NCBI GenBank assembly: GCA_963383645.1
Contig: OY726567.1
Coordinates: 65,996,552-66,060,551, forward strand
Source: Muscardinus avellanarius
Taxonomy: Eukaryota; Chordata; Mammalia; Rodentia; Gliridae
DNA length: 64,000 bases
Reading direction: 5' to 3'
The notes below the pieces were generated by a model. The model had not been told where the DNA came from and made no database searches. It saw only the letters and a program-made list of their open reading frames with translations. Made by a program: the position numbers and the translations under genes. Within the stretch, counting starts at the first letter, position 1, and each line of letters opens with the position of its first letter. Shown here in pieces: positions 10,555 through 21,639 of the stretch.

Positions 10555-12542
10555 CAGGTGCCTCCAGGGGGAGAGTTTATTTTAAGCCACAAGGGGACAC
10601 CCTCCCCCACAGTTCCCCTGAGCCTCAAGGCCGGCCACTGTCCTGGGTCCTGAGGTCCTCACTTCCAGCGGCCTCCAACTCGGCCCTTCCCTGCCCCTTT
10701 GCGGCTGTGAGAGGAGGAAGTGGTATCAGGAGGGGGGTGCTCTCCAACTTGTGAGATGGGCGTCAGGCCCTCAATTCAGGAAATCCAGCAAGCAATGCGC
10801 CCACCCCACCCCACCCAGAGGAAGAGGTGAGCAAAGGCCTTGGGTATCTTTTGTTTGGGATTGAGGGACTGGGGTGGGTGGTTGGTGGCCATATGGGAAC
10901 TGATGTTTCTGGGTGAAGTCAGGATGCCCAAGCAGGTGTACTATAGGGTATTGGGCAACCTCCCAGGAGGCTCCACCCCCTCTATTCCAGAAACTCCCCT
11001 CCATCAGTGACAACCAAAAAGGTCCCAAAGTTGCCAGATGTCCTGGGGGCATCAAGATCTCTGCCAATTCCCCCCCACCCCGCCGCCCTTCCCTCCGTGA
11101 GAACCACAGATTAGAAGGACATAGAAAAAGGACCGAGAATGACAGACAGCAGAGACAGAAGGACAGAAAATGAGTGTCTCCCAGAGCAAGGGACAAAAGC
11201 AAAAAAAGGGGATGGGAGAGAGAGAGCCAGGGGGAGGCGCAAGAGTCAGGGAGGGCGGAGCCAGCAGAGGGGCGGAGTCAGCTGGGCCAGCGGGGCGGGG
11301 CGGGGAGGGCGGAGTCGGTGGGGCGGGGCCAGCGGAGGGTGGGTGGGGCTACACTTACAACTTCTGGGCGTGGCTGATGCGGTTGTACAGCACGTTGATC
11401 TGGGGCGGGCAAGAGGGAGAGGCTGCGGCTGCTGTGAGGACCAGCGCCCACCCCGCCCTACCCTGCCATGCCCGCCCTCGCTGTCCCAGCCCGGCCTCCT
11501 AAAGAAGCGGCCCCCACCTCGTATTTCTGCTGCTTGAGCTTCTCCATTAGGTCGAATTTCTCGGACTCCAGCTGGTGGATCCAGTTCAGTAGCTCCTGCG
11601 CCTTCTCCCTGGTGGGGCAGGAGGGCTGTGATGGAAGGGAGCCCGGCTACTCCCCAAGCATGAAGACATGAGGAGGGGCTAGGGCTCAGCGAGGCTGAGG
11701 GAACTGTGCAGAGCCACACAGAGACCCTGGGTTCCACGTTGTTGGCACTATTTTGTTAATATTGGAATCCAAGGGTCTTTGAATCTGGGCTCCCTTTCTC
11801 TACATCCAGAATGGAAAGCCCAGGACCTAGAGTCAAAAAGCCCTGGTTCCAATCCTAGTTCCGCCATTCTCTGATCTATGACCATGGCCAAGTGACTTTC
11901 TTCACAATCCTGGTTCCTTCCTTAAAAACACAAATAGCGCTGGGCGGTGGCGCACGCTTGTAATCCCCGCGCTTCGGAGGCAGAGACAGGAGGATCGCGC
12001 AGGTTCGAAGCCAGCCACGCTGGCTTAAGAGACCCTGTTTCCACATAAAAAAGTATTTAAAAAAATAGGTCTGGGAGTGTAGCCCGTGGGAATGTGGCCC
12101 AGAGGTAGAAGGGCTTCCAGGAACCCCAGTACCACCAAAAACAAACAAACAAACAAACACCCCACAAATAGCGCCAGGTGTGGTGGCGCACACTTGTAAT
12201 CCCAGCGCTTGGGAGGCTGAGACAGGAAGATCACACCGGTTCAAAGCCAGCCTCAGATACTTAGTGAGGCTCTCAGCAACTTAGTAGCCCTGTTTCCAAA
12301 TAAAGTATAAAATAGATCTGGAAGTATAGCCCGGAGGTAGAAAAGCCCCTGGTTCCACCCCCAGTACCCGGTGTAATCCCAGCATTCGGGAGGCTGAGAC
12401 CCGGAGGATTGCGGTTCTCGGACAGTCTCAGCTATTTAGTGAGACCCTCTGCAACTCAGTGAGACCCAGTTTCAAAATAAAAAATAGGGCAGGGGCTGTA
12501 GCTTGGAGGTCGAATGCCTCTGGGTTGCAGCCCCAGACCCGC

Positions 12543-12587
<45 letters not shown>

Positions 12588-14654
12588 CTGGGCGTGGTGG
12601 TGCACGCTTGTAATCCCAGTGATTGGGAGGCTGAGACAGGAGGATCGCAGGTTTGCTGCCAGCATCAACAGCTTAGGCCCTTGTTTCAAAAATAAAATAG
12701 GTCTAGGGGTGAAGCTCCAAGCTAGAAGGCTCCTGGGTTTCATGCACAGTACCAAAAATAAAAACAAACAAACAAACAAACAAAAAAACCCCAGAAATAA
12801 AACTATTGGAAAAATGGCTAATTCCCCCTTTTATAATTCATTTGTTTGTTTGTTTGTTTGTTTGTTTGTTTGTGGGTACTGAGGATTGGACTCAGGGACA
12901 TTCTACCTCTGAGCTACACCCCTGCCCTATATTTTATTTATTGTTTATTTTGAAACAGAGTCTAACTAAGTTGTGGAGGGCCTCACTAAGTAGATGAGGT
13001 TTGCTGCAAACCTGCGATCCTCCTGTCTCAGCCTCCCAAGTACTGGGATTATAAGTGTGCACCACTAAAGCAGGTCCTGTGTCTACAACATGTTCCACAG
13101 GGTGGCAGCAAGAGGCCAGAGAGGGAACACTCGCCTTAAGTGACAAATCACCAGAGCTCAGATTCAGAGCATCACCTGCCTGCTCCTGAAGAGCCTCCTC
13201 TCTCACACCCTGCCCCCACTTCTAGCCACCTACCGGAGCTGTTCTTCCCCCAGGTAGTCGATGTCCAAAGGTTTTTTACGCTCAGACAGGATCCGCTGTT
13301 TGGTCTCTCGGCCAGTCTGCCTCTTCCCCCGCTTCTGTTCTGCCTGAGGTGCGGAGATGGGGAGTGGATCCTTAGGCCTCCTCTGACACGAGGACATTGG
13401 GGTCTCCACTCCCACCACCACTCATCTGGATGGAGGAATCCAGGACCCATCCTCCTCCTTCAGATCCAGGGTCCAGACCCAGCCCTCCTGCTCCCTCAGA
13501 CCTAGGGGTCCAGGCCCAGCCCTCCTCCCTCCGACCCAGGAGTCCAGGCCCAGCCCTCATCCCTCAGACCTAGGGGTCCAGGTCCAGTCCTCCTCTCTCA
13601 GACACAGGAGTCCAGGCCCAGCCTTCCTGCTCCCTCAGACCTAGGGGTTCAGGCCCAGCCCTCCTCCCTCAGACCTAGGGGTCCAGGTCCAGCCCCCCTC
13701 CTTCAGACCCAGGAGTTCAAGGCCCAGTCCTCCTCCTTCACACCCAGGGGTCCAGGCCCCATCCTCTTCCTTGGGAAGTAGACCCCAGGCTCCTACAGGT
13801 CTAAGTTACCTTGACCAGGTATCCCCCAAAATGGGCCCCCATGTTGGAGAGAACCTTCTTCTTTTTGGCATCATCTTCTGCTCGCTTCTTGGCCTCCTCC
13901 TCCTCCTTCCGCATCTTTTCTTCCTGTGGGCATGGAGGGGTTTAGTCGTGGTCTCTCTTCCAGGACTGAGGAAGGAGGGCCCTGGGAGGGGTGGGAAGCC
14001 CTGCTCTGCGCTGGGTGAAGTTGGGACCGGGAAGGGATCCATCAGAGCCACAACCCTGAGGGCACCTGAAATATCAGTATTGGCAAAATGCAGGAGGCCC
14101 TGCCTGCTCTGCCAGGCCTCACTGTGTGACCCCTTCAAGTGCCTCTCCTCCAAAGCCTCAATATCCTCCCAGAAGATATTAAAATATAGGTGAAGTGGGG
14201 CATGGTGGCCCAGACATGTAATCCCAGGACTTGGGAGCTGAGACAGGAAGATCATGGGTTCAAGGCCAGTGAGCCACTTAGCAAGACCCTGTTTCAAAAG
14301 GAAAAATAAAAGCCATGGGTGGTGGCACATACCTGTAATCCTAGTACTTGGGAGGCTGAGACAGGAGGATCACAGGTACATGGACAGCCCTCAACAAGTA
14401 GTGAGACCTTCACCAATCTAATGAGACCCTGCTTCAAAATAAAAATATAAAAGCTGGGCGTGGTGGCACACCTTGTAATCCCAGCATTTAGGAGGCTGAG
14501 ACCGGAGGATCGTGGTTTGTGGACAGCCTCAGCTACTACTTAGCCAGGCCCTTTGAAACTCAGTAAGACCCTGTTTCAAAATAAAGAATAAAAGAAATAG
14601 GGCTGGAGGCGTAGCTTGGAAGTAGAATACCCCTGGTTTCCATCCCCAATACCA

Positions 14655-14694
<40 letters not shown>

Positions 14695-14999
14695 GCAAGC
14701 ATGTAAAAATAGGGCTGGGAGTGTAGCTTAGTGGTAGAATGTCCCGAGTTCCATTAAATAAATAAACAGCCAGATGTGATGGCCCATGCTTGTAATCCCA
14801 GCATTGGGAGGCTGAGACAGGAGGATCACACAGGTTCGAAGCCAACCTCAGCTACTTAGTGAGGCTCTCAGCAACTTAAGTGAGACCCTGTTTCCAAATA
14901 AAATATAAAATAGGTCTAGGAGTATAGGCCGGAGGTAGAAAGCCTCTGGGTTCCACCCCTAGTACCACAAAAAAAAAAAATTAAAATAAATGAAAAATA

Positions 15000-15042
<43 letters not shown>

Positions 15043-15686
15043 ATGGGCCAGGAGTGTAGCTCAGAGCTAGAATGTCCCTGAGTTAAATCCTCGGTACCCT
15101 CTCCCATTTTCTCCCTTTCTGCTGAATCCAATTCTATGTATATGGCGGGAGTTTCTGTCCCTTCCAACAGAAACATCCTTAAATAATATTATCGTGGGAA
15201 CGTTCTCAGAGTCAGAAGAGGTGACACGGTCTCCCAGGGGAGGGGGCACCCACCGCCAGCTTGGCCTGCCGCTCACGCTCCTTCTCGGTTCTGAAGCGCT
15301 GCTGCTCGGCTCTCTCCGCGCGGCGTCGCTCCTGGGGAGGGGGAGACACGAGAGGATGAGGGGCTGCAGAGAACCGCTGCCCAGCCATCCCTCCCCGAGC
15401 GTGTCAAGAGCGGAGCTGCGCAGGTTTGCTTGACCATCGACGTGCGTCCTTCCTCGAAGTCTCAGCCTCGGTGCTAGACTGAAGGGGAATGGTTTTCCAA
15501 ATCTCCCAACACCCGAAAGAGAGGCTCAGAGTGAGAGGAATCTGGGGGCTCCTCTGACTCACAATTCGGTCTTTCAGCGCAATGAGCTCCTCTTCCTCTT
15601 TCTTCCGCTGCTCAAAATGCACGTCGATGAGCGTCTGCAACTCCAGCAGGTCTTTCTCCATTCGCTTTCGGTGGATGTCCTGCAGG

Positions 15687-15732
<46 letters not shown>

Positions 15733-16276
15733 CCCGTTGACCCTCAGAGAAGACCTCCGCCTAGGGTCAGGGTCCAGCCCTCCAGCACCTAGTTTAGGGT
15801 GATGATCCCCAGCAGATGGCAGCAACGCGTCGCGCCCCGAAGCTGCAGCTGTCAGAACTCGGGATTCCAAAGCAAGAGGGCAGGGGCGCCTTTCCTAATC
15901 CCACAGGACAGGTGGGGACCAGCAACTGTGCTGCGGATGCAGCATCTGTTACTTACATCGAAGTCCACACGCTCCCCTTCTGGGATCTTTGGGGGGATCA
16001 GAGGAGGCACCACCGGACGGCTGCGGGGACAGAGGGGGACCAGGCCATGAGAAGGCCAGCCTCCCTGACCCAAGGGTTGGCCTGTGTCACAGCTGCAGGC
16101 CGCCTGAAGCTCCTGAGCATCCTAAATGTGGCCAGTCCACAATGATGGGACACAATGAAATATAGGCATTGGATCCCAAGGACTTGGCACAAATAAATAA
16201 TTGAAATAGCTCACCAATGATGCTTTTTCTGTTTTGTTGTCATTAGTGGTCTTTTTTTTTCTTTTCTTTTCTATTT

Positions 16277-16311
<35 letters not shown>

Positions 16312-19300
16312 GTAGTAGTAGTAGTAGTAGTAGTAGTACTTGGGGTGAAACCCAGAGGCTTTCTACCTCTGGGCTATACTCCCAGACCTTTTTTTTAATA
16401 TTTTATTTGGAAACAGGGTCTCGCTAAGTTGCTGAAAGCCTCACTAAGTAGCTGAGGCTGGCTTCGAACCCGTGCGATCCTCCTGTCTCAGCCTCCCAAG
16501 TGCGAGGATTACAAGTGCACGTCACCACGCCCAGCTTTATTCTTTATTTTGAAACAGGGTCTCACTGAATTGTGGAGGGCCTCACTAAGTAGCTGAGGCT
16601 GTCCTCGAACCCTGATCCTCCTGTCTCAGCCTCCCGAATGCAGGGATTACAAGTGTGGACCACCATGCCTGGCTCTATTTGAAACAGGATCTCACTAAGT
16701 TTCAGAGGGCCTCACTAACTAGCTGAGACTCTCCGTGAACCCATCCATGATCCTCCAGTCTCTGCCTCCCAAGTACTGGGATTTCAAGTGTGGGCCAACA
16801 CACCCAGCTTTGTTGTTTTTATTTGTTTTGTTTTTTGCTGCTGAGGATGGAACCCAAGGACATTCTATCTCCAAGATACACCCTCAATCTTTTTTATTTT
16901 TTGTTTCTGTCTTTGAAACAGGGCTTCACTATGCTGCTAAGAGTCTTGCTAAGTTGCTTAAGGCTGATCTTAAACTTCCTGTCTCAGCCTCCCAAGTACT
17001 AGGAGTACCAGGTATGCACCACCATACCCAGCACCAATGTTTTATACACGAGAACATCGTGGAGCTATCAGGTCAAATAAATATGCTATGACAATTAATT
17101 TTACCTGCTTGAGCATAATTTTTCTTTTTTTTTTCTTTTGTACTGGGAAATAAACCCAGGGGCGTTTTATCTTCCAGCTATATCCCTAGCTCTGGGTTCA
17201 ATTCCCAGTACCAAAAATAAAAAAGTTAAAAAAAGAAAAGAAGAGAAATTAGCATCACTGTTCATCCAGGCTCGGGGAATTTCTGCTTCTAGTTCTTTCC
17301 ATGCTTGGATTGCTGACTCTTTGCGTCTCCATGCCTAGTTCCCAGTGTCACCTCCTAAGCTCCCACAGCCCATGCCGGTCTGCCTAGCTTAGAATCCTCC
17401 TCATCAAGCCGGGCATGGTGGCACACGCTTGTAATCCCAGCATTGGGGAGGCTGAGACCTGGAGGATCATGGTTCATGGACAACCTCAGCTACTTAGTGA
17501 GGCCCTCTGCAACTCAGTGAGACCCGGTTTCAAAATAAAGAATAAAAAATAGGGCAGGGGGTGTAGCTCGGAGGTCAAATGCTCCTGGGTTCCATCCCCA
17601 GACCCGCAAAAAATAAAACATAAAACATAAAATTAAAAAAAAAAAGAATCCTCATCATCACATGAACTGGTGTCTGTCCCTGTTCCCTGCACTGGTTTGT
17701 ATCCAAACACTCAACTTTGCAGACACCACGCAGTTTCCATTGCCTGACATGTCCTTCTACCTCCATCAGCTGGCAAAGTCCTCATCCATCAAGACTCTGG
17801 CATCACCTCCCCTGGGAGCCTTCCTTGACTGCCCAGTGCTCCCCTCCTGGGCTCCTCTGGTGCCTGGGCTCCCACACTCTATCTGGCCCTGTTCCACTAA
17901 CAGGGTGGTGAAGTGTGCCCCCTGAAGGTGGGCAGAAGGAAGAAATGGCCGACGGCTGTCTCCTTTACTTCTATCTCTGCCTCTGCTTTTCTCCCACCCC
18001 ATCACCAGAGGTGAGAGAATATTTAGGATGTGATTGTGACCCCACCCCACCTTAGAGGATCTCACCTTGGTTTGGGGCGCTCTTCTGCTGGTGGCAATGG
18101 GAGATACAAAGAGATAATTAGCAAGTTTAGAGGCTGGAGGAAGATGAACCCCTCCCTCAAACCTCAGGTCCCAGGAGCCTGGTGAAAGACCCTAGAGTCC
18201 AGTGGTGGGAGAGGGACACAGGAGGAGAAGAGGAAGAAGGAAGTCAGGGTGGGTGTAAAGGAGGGAGAGGTTCACACGCAACAGATATACATTCAGCACC
18301 TGTGTGGGGACCTCACCCCCGCTTCTGGAAACCCAAGAGCTCAAATCCTCACACCCACCTCTGTTTATATGCCCAGAGCTCCTGCCCTCCTCCATCAAGA
18401 CCCAGCAGTGGCGAGCATTCCAATCCTGTTCCCCACTCAGAGACCCCCAAGAGTTCTGTCCCCCACTACTACCCCATTTGAGACATCCCATTCCTACTAC
18501 AGTCCTAAAGTTCAGACCCCAACTTTTTTTTTGTGTGTGTGGTACTATGGTACTATGGGTGAAACCCAGGGGCTTTTTTTTTTTTTTTTAACCTCCGGGC
18601 TATACTCCCAGGCCTATTTTATAAGTATTTGGAAACAGGATCTCACTAAGTTGCCGAGAGCCTCACTAAGTAGCTGAGGCTGGCTTTGTTTGTTTGTTTG
18701 GTACTGGGAATGGAACCCAGGGGCCTTCTACCTCCGGGCTATAATCCTAGACCTATTTTATATTTTATTTGGAGACAGGGTCTCTTAAACCAGCTGAGGC
18801 TGGCTTCGAACCTGCACAATCCTCCTGTCTCAGCCTCCCAAGCGCGGGGATTACAAGCGTGCACCACCACGCCCGGCTGACCCCAACCTTTGAATGTATA
18901 TGGGGAGAGAGATAACAGGCAGGATCGAGGGCGAAGAGGAGGGGCACGAAGCCGGCCCTCTCCGCAAACATCCAACCCTTGGGTGGGCGCTCTCGGAGCT
19001 CGGGTGAAGGCTTGCCTGTCGGTCCCTTTAAGGAAGGGAAAGGGTTAAATCCACGCAAGGCCATTTCCCTTCACGGCCGCCAGAGGGCGCGGGGGCCCTC
19101 GGGGCTTAAAGGGCCGAGCCGGCGGGTTGGGGTCGCGAGGATGACGGTGGAGGACTGCCGGAGGACGTCGGAGGGGGGGACCCCGGCCCAGATCGGCCTC
19201 GGGAAGCGAAGCAGCCGCGGTTACCTCGCTCTGCCACCGGCTCCGGCTCCTCGGGGGCTGGGAGGGGAGGGGAGAAGCGAAGGGGGCGGGAGGGGACAGC

Positions 19301-21330
19301 ACGCCCAGCGGGAGGGAGAGAGGGGGGACAGCGGTCAGAGCCCGCAAGGACGCGGAGCCCTCCCCGCCGCAGCCACCGCGCGTCCCTGCTGCCCGGCCTC
19401 ACCTTCCTCCTCCTCCTCGGCTTCCTCTTCTGCAAGGGGACGGGCCAGACAGGCGTTAGGAGCTCAGGGACAGGGGCGACCCGCGCTGGGGGTCTGGTGC
19501 GCTGGGCGACGCTGCCTCGGCTGCAGAGGGCACAGGCGGCCTCCACCCGCGGTGCGGAGGTCGCTCCGGGAAGGCCCCCGCGCGGACGGGCCTGGGGTCC
19601 CCGGGGCCCCCGGGGCCGTTCCCCACCCGGGTGCCATGCCTCCTCCCTCCAATAGGGGGTGCCCGCTGTCCCCACACCAGGCCAGGCCAAGCTCTGCTCA
19701 CCTTCTGCCAGCTCCCTGGGGACCCGGCGCGACCGGGGAAAGGGGGAGAGTGGAGAGTTAGGCATCTGGGGTGGGGAGCCTGCCCCTCCCCTCCCGCCAG
19801 CATTACTCACTCCTCATAGTCCTCTTCAGTGTCCGACATCCTGGTGTGACCTAAGGACCCAAGAGGTCAAATGGGGTGGGGTTCAAGGGGGAAGGCTGGG
19901 CCTGGACTCCAGGGCCTAAGGGAGGAGGACTGGGCCTGGACCCCTGGGTGTGAGGAGGAGGGCTGAGGTCTGGACCCCTGGCTCTGAGCAGGAGGTTGGG
20001 GTCCTGGAGCTGGGGCCCAGTACAGCACCAAGGCTGCAGACTTGCTCCCACTCCTTCCTTACCCCTCCACACACAGACACAGCTGTCTTCTTTTGTCTTG
20101 TGACAGGTCCATGGGAACCTGATCCAGGGGGATTTGGAGGTATTGGAGAAGGCACAGTGGCCCGAAGACAATAGCTGCCCCACCCCTAGTGCTATTTCAG
20201 GGGATGTCATCTAGAGTGGAACAGAGGACATTTCCTAAGAAGGGGTTGGGGAAGGGGGGTCCTGGCACAGTCAGTCGCCCCTCCCCCTGGCTGAATTTCT
20301 CCCATCTGTCTTCTCTGATCACCTTCTCCCACTGCCATGGAGAGGTGGGTGCCATCAAGAGCAGCCTGTCCCCAGACCTCATTCTGACCCTTAAGTACTT
20401 AAACCCCTCACTTCTATGATCCTCCATGCCCCGCGGTGCTCATATTAAGAGACCTCAAATCCTAATACCCACAAATTCTGAGCCCTCCTCTCTGAAACCA
20501 GCCAGTTCTTATCTCTCCAGATTCTGAGATATCCCATCCATGATAGTCTATGTGAGGGCTGACATCCTGAAACCCCTGGTTCCTGACACCTAGATTCAGA
20601 AACCTCCAGTTATGCCAGGCGTGGTGGCGCACACTTGTAATCCCAGCTCTTGGGAGGCTGAGACAGGAGGATGGCACGGGTTCGAAGCCAGCTTCAGCTA
20701 CTGAGTGAGGCTCTCAGCAACTTAGTGAGACCCTGTTTCCAAATAAAGTATAAAATAGGTCTGGGAGTATAGCCCAGAGGTAGAAAGCCCCTGGGTTCCA
20801 CCCCCAGTACCATAAAAAAGGAAAAGGAAAGGAAAGAAAAGAAAAGAAAGAAAGAAAGAAAGCTCCAGTTACGAGACCTTCCCCCAAAAGACCTTGATAG
20901 GCATGTTCAGAGGTCCAGGGCTTGACACCCGGAATCCTAATACCATCAACACTTCTGACCATAAGACTTCAGATTCTGAAACTCTAATTCTGATATTCTT
21001 AGAGTCCCCATATCCTGATACCTGGACTGTTTGACCTCCAGGTCCAAATATCCCTGACTTCTGAGATTTCCCTGGACTCTGAGACCTTTTCAGTCCTAAG
21101 GAAGGACCCTCAGATTCTCTCACCCATATATCCTGATACTCTCCCCAGCCTCCCTAACGTTTGAGCCTCCCAAATTTCCAGACCCCCATCTTCATATCCT
21201 ATCTCTATCCCTGTTCCCCAACCTTCTCCTGTCCATCCCACAAGATCCCTCCAGGACTGCAGAGCCCCTTTACCTAAGTCTGGGTTCACTGGGTCCGCAG
21301 ATGACAGTAGGCTGAGCCTTGCAGAGGGGC
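10555..21330 (-). CDS. TNNT1: TNNT1, slow skeletal muscle troponin T (whole gene)
   Basis: Troponin T anchors the troponin complex to tropomyosin on the thin filament of slow muscle. Coding exons on the minus strand: 19811-19839, 19702-19715, 19403-19429, 19225-19257, 18066-18087, 15957-16020, 15563-15679, 15254-15331, 13810-13923, 13234-13343, 11518-11608, 11359-11399 and 10659-10704. They sum to 786 nt (261 residues plus stop) with every phase consistent. The protein starts [10 protein letters not shown], has a glutamate-rich N-terminal region to about residue 35, then the tropomyosin-binding block ([20 protein letters not shown], from residue 64). The C-terminal half (from about 129) forms the coiled coil with troponin I and ends [11 protein letters not shown] noncoding first exon with a TATA box lies at 21274 to about 21330. 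The small 5' exons are ones that can be alternatively spliced in this family. The neighbour TNNI3 makes this an ancestral troponin T/I pair. Confidence 0.93.
10576..10581 (-). terminator. TNNT1: TNNT1 polyadenylation signal
   Basis: AATAAA on the minus strand lies 78 bases after the stop codon, so the 3' UTR should end near 10555. Confidence 0.75.
10659..10704 (-). CDS. TNNT1: TNNT1 last coding exon
   Basis: It encodes residues 247-261 ([15 protein letters not shown]) and the TGA at 10661-10659. The acceptor is cacag|ccgc. Confidence 0.93.
11359..11399 (-). CDS. TNNT1: TNNT1 coding exon 12
   Basis: This 41 nt exon encodes residues 234-247 ([14 protein letters not shown]), part of the I-T coiled coil. 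The donor is tt|gtaagt. Confidence 0.93.
11518..11608 (-). CDS. TNNT1: TNNT1 coding exon 11
   Basis: This 91 nt exon encodes residues 203-233 ([19 protein letters not shown] and following), the troponin I/C-binding helix. Confidence 0.93.
11800..11925 (+). repeat. MIR remnant in a TNNT1 intron
   Basis: 'ccctggttccaatcctagttccgcc' followed by 'gaccatggccaagtgactt' follows the MIR consensus around its conserved core. Confidence 0.6.
11938..13075. repeat. SINE block with (AC)n in a TNNT1 intron
   Basis: Plus SINEs lie near 11938-12165, 12169-12375 and 12590-12765, a partial one near 12370-12545, and a minus one near 12870-13068. A (AC)n tract of about 21 units at 12545-12586 sits in the tail of one copy. 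Confidence 0.85.
13234..13343 (-). CDS. TNNT1: TNNT1 coding exon 10
   Basis: This 110 nt exon encodes residues 167-203 ([16 protein letters not shown] and following, to GEEQLR). The acceptor is cctcag|gcagaa and the donor ccg|gtaggt. Confidence 0.93.
13441..13790. repeat. MSR1-like minisatellite, TNNT1 intron
   Basis: About ten imperfect units of the type 'cagacctaggggtccaggcc' + 'cagccctcctccct', 33-36 bp each. The same unit occurs in four other places in this window. Confidence 0.85.
13810..13923 (-). CDS. TNNT1: TNNT1 coding exon 9
   Basis: This 114 nt exon encodes residues 129-166 ([20 protein letters not shown] and following, to GGYLVK), a charged helix ahead of the I-T coiled coil. 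Confidence 0.93.
14190..15110. repeat. Plus-strand SINE array with (TAAA)n tails
   Basis: Successive plus-oriented SINEs lie near 14190-14310, 14312-14450, 14452-14700 and 14765-15000. (TAAA)n tails are at 14655-14694 and 15001-15043, and a right-half ID-like piece ends near 15100. Confidence 0.85.
15254..15331 (-). CDS. TNNT1: TNNT1 coding exon 8
   Basis: This 78 nt exon encodes residues 103-128 ([20 protein letters not shown] and following), highly charged helix. Confidence 0.93.
15563..15679 (-). CDS. TNNT1: TNNT1 coding exon 7
   Basis: This 117 nt exon encodes residues 64-102 ([20 protein letters not shown] and following), the main tropomyosin-binding segment. Its acceptor gccctgcag is preceded directly by a (GT)n tract instead of a normal pyrimidine run. 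Confidence 0.93.
15688..15731. repeat. (AC)n microsatellite abutting a splice acceptor
   Basis: About 22 AC units on the plus strand are (GT)n in the TNNT1 transcript, ending eight bases before exon 7. Confidence 0.93.
15957..16020 (-). CDS. TNNT1: TNNT1 coding exon 6
   Basis: This 64 nt exon encodes residues 42-63 ([20 protein letters not shown] and following), the proline-rich linker typical of troponin T. Confidence 0.93.
16200..17225. repeat. SINE block in a TNNT1 intron
   Basis: Minus-oriented SINEs lie near 16340-16535, 16540-16675 and 16850-17033, behind a (TTA)n(GTA)n tract at 16283-16337. A right-half fragment lies near 17135-17215. Confidence 0.8.
17406..17640 (+). mobile_element. 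B1-dID SINE
   Basis: A complete dimeric copy: 'gccgggcatggtggcacacg' at the left end, 'gggtgtagctcggagg' in the right half, and an A-rich tail. Confidence 0.88.
17730..17890 (+). repeat. L2 LINE 3' remnant
   Basis: 'tggcaaagtcctcatccatc' and 'ctgggagccttccttgactg' followed by 'cccagtgctccc' match the layout of the L2 3' end (aactcctactcatccttcaa ... ctgggaagccttccctgac). Confidence 0.65.
18066..18087 (-). CDS. TNNT1: TNNT1 coding exon 5 (22 nt, NAGNAG acceptor)
   Basis: It encodes residues 35-42 (AEERPKPS). The acceptor reads accag|cag|aag, so the exon could start at 18087 or 18084 with one residue fewer. Both keep the frame. Confidence 0.85.
18525..18880 (-). repeat. Two nested minus-strand SINEs
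   Basis: One SINE (about 18530-18685) is interrupted in its left half by a second one (about 18698-18880) with its own 'ggtactgggaatggaaccc' end. Confidence 0.8.
19225..19257 (-). CDS. TNNT1: TNNT1 coding exon 4
   Basis: This 33 nt exon encodes residues 24-35 ([11 protein letters not shown]). The donor is cgag|gtaacc. It belongs to the acidic N-terminal region. Confidence 0.88.
19403..19429 (-). CDS. TNNT1: TNNT1 coding exon 3
   Basis: This 27 nt exon encodes residues 15-24 ([10 protein letters not shown]), the poly-glutamate stretch. Confidence 0.88.
19702..19715 (-). CDS. TNNT1: TNNT1 coding exon 2 (14 nt microexon)
   Basis: It encodes residues 10-15 (EEELAE when joined to its neighbours). 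The sites ccccag|ggag and gaag|gtgagc are both good, and the phase fits the exons on either side. Confidence 0.82.
19811..19839 (-). CDS. TNNT1: TNNT1 first coding exon
   Basis: The ATG is at 19839-19837 and encodes [10 protein letters not shown] up to the donor gagga|gtgagt. The exon probably begins at 19850 after ccttag. Confidence 0.92.
19865..20010. repeat. MSR1-like minisatellite, TNNT1 intron 1 (inverted)
   Basis: About four units read as the reverse complement of the other clusters ('ggcctggacccctgggtgtg', 'aggaggagggctg'). Confidence 0.8.
20612..20862 (+). mobile_element. B1-dID SINE with (GAAA)n tail
   Basis: A complete dimeric SINE from 'gccaggcgtggtggcgcac' to an A/G-rich tail (ggaaaggaaagaaaag...). 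Confidence 0.88.
21274..21330 (-). other. TNNT1: TNNT1 noncoding exon 1
   Basis: The donor acttag|gtaaag at 21273 ends a short exon whose start should be about 30 bases below the TATA box. The exact start is inferred. Confidence 0.65.
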
Positions 21331-21355
21331 TGACGCATCCCTTCATCCCTGGGAG

Positions 21356-21361
21356 TTTATA
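21356..21361 (-). promoter_or_regulatory. TNNT1: TNNT1 TATA box
   Basis: GCTATAAACT on the minus strand sits 82 bases upstream of the exon 1 donor, with a GC box (ccccggggcggggct) just above it. A TATA promoter fits a muscle-restricted gene. Confidence 0.72.
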
Positions 21362-21639
21362 GCTAGCCACTCAGCCCCGCCCCGGGGTTGGAGGAGGGGG
21401 AGAGAATTCCAGTGCTCAAACACAAGTCCTGAGGCTGCCCTGCCCCCCTTGGCTCCAAATTCAGGGTCCAGGCAACCCCAAGCTGCTCCAGAATCCCTCA
21501 CCCGCCCCATCAGTGCCACCCTGGAGCAGACACCCTCCCTCCCCAAGCTCTCTGGTAGCATACAGCAGAGTGTGCTTTGAAGTCTCTAGGCAGGAAACAC
21601 AGATGGTCCTTGGAGAATCCTTAGTTTCAAAAAGAGCTC

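Noticed and set aside
19106..19810. 234-codon minus-strand frame over TNNT1 5' exons
   Set aside because: It reads through introns; the spliced microexons give the known acidic troponin T N-terminus instead.
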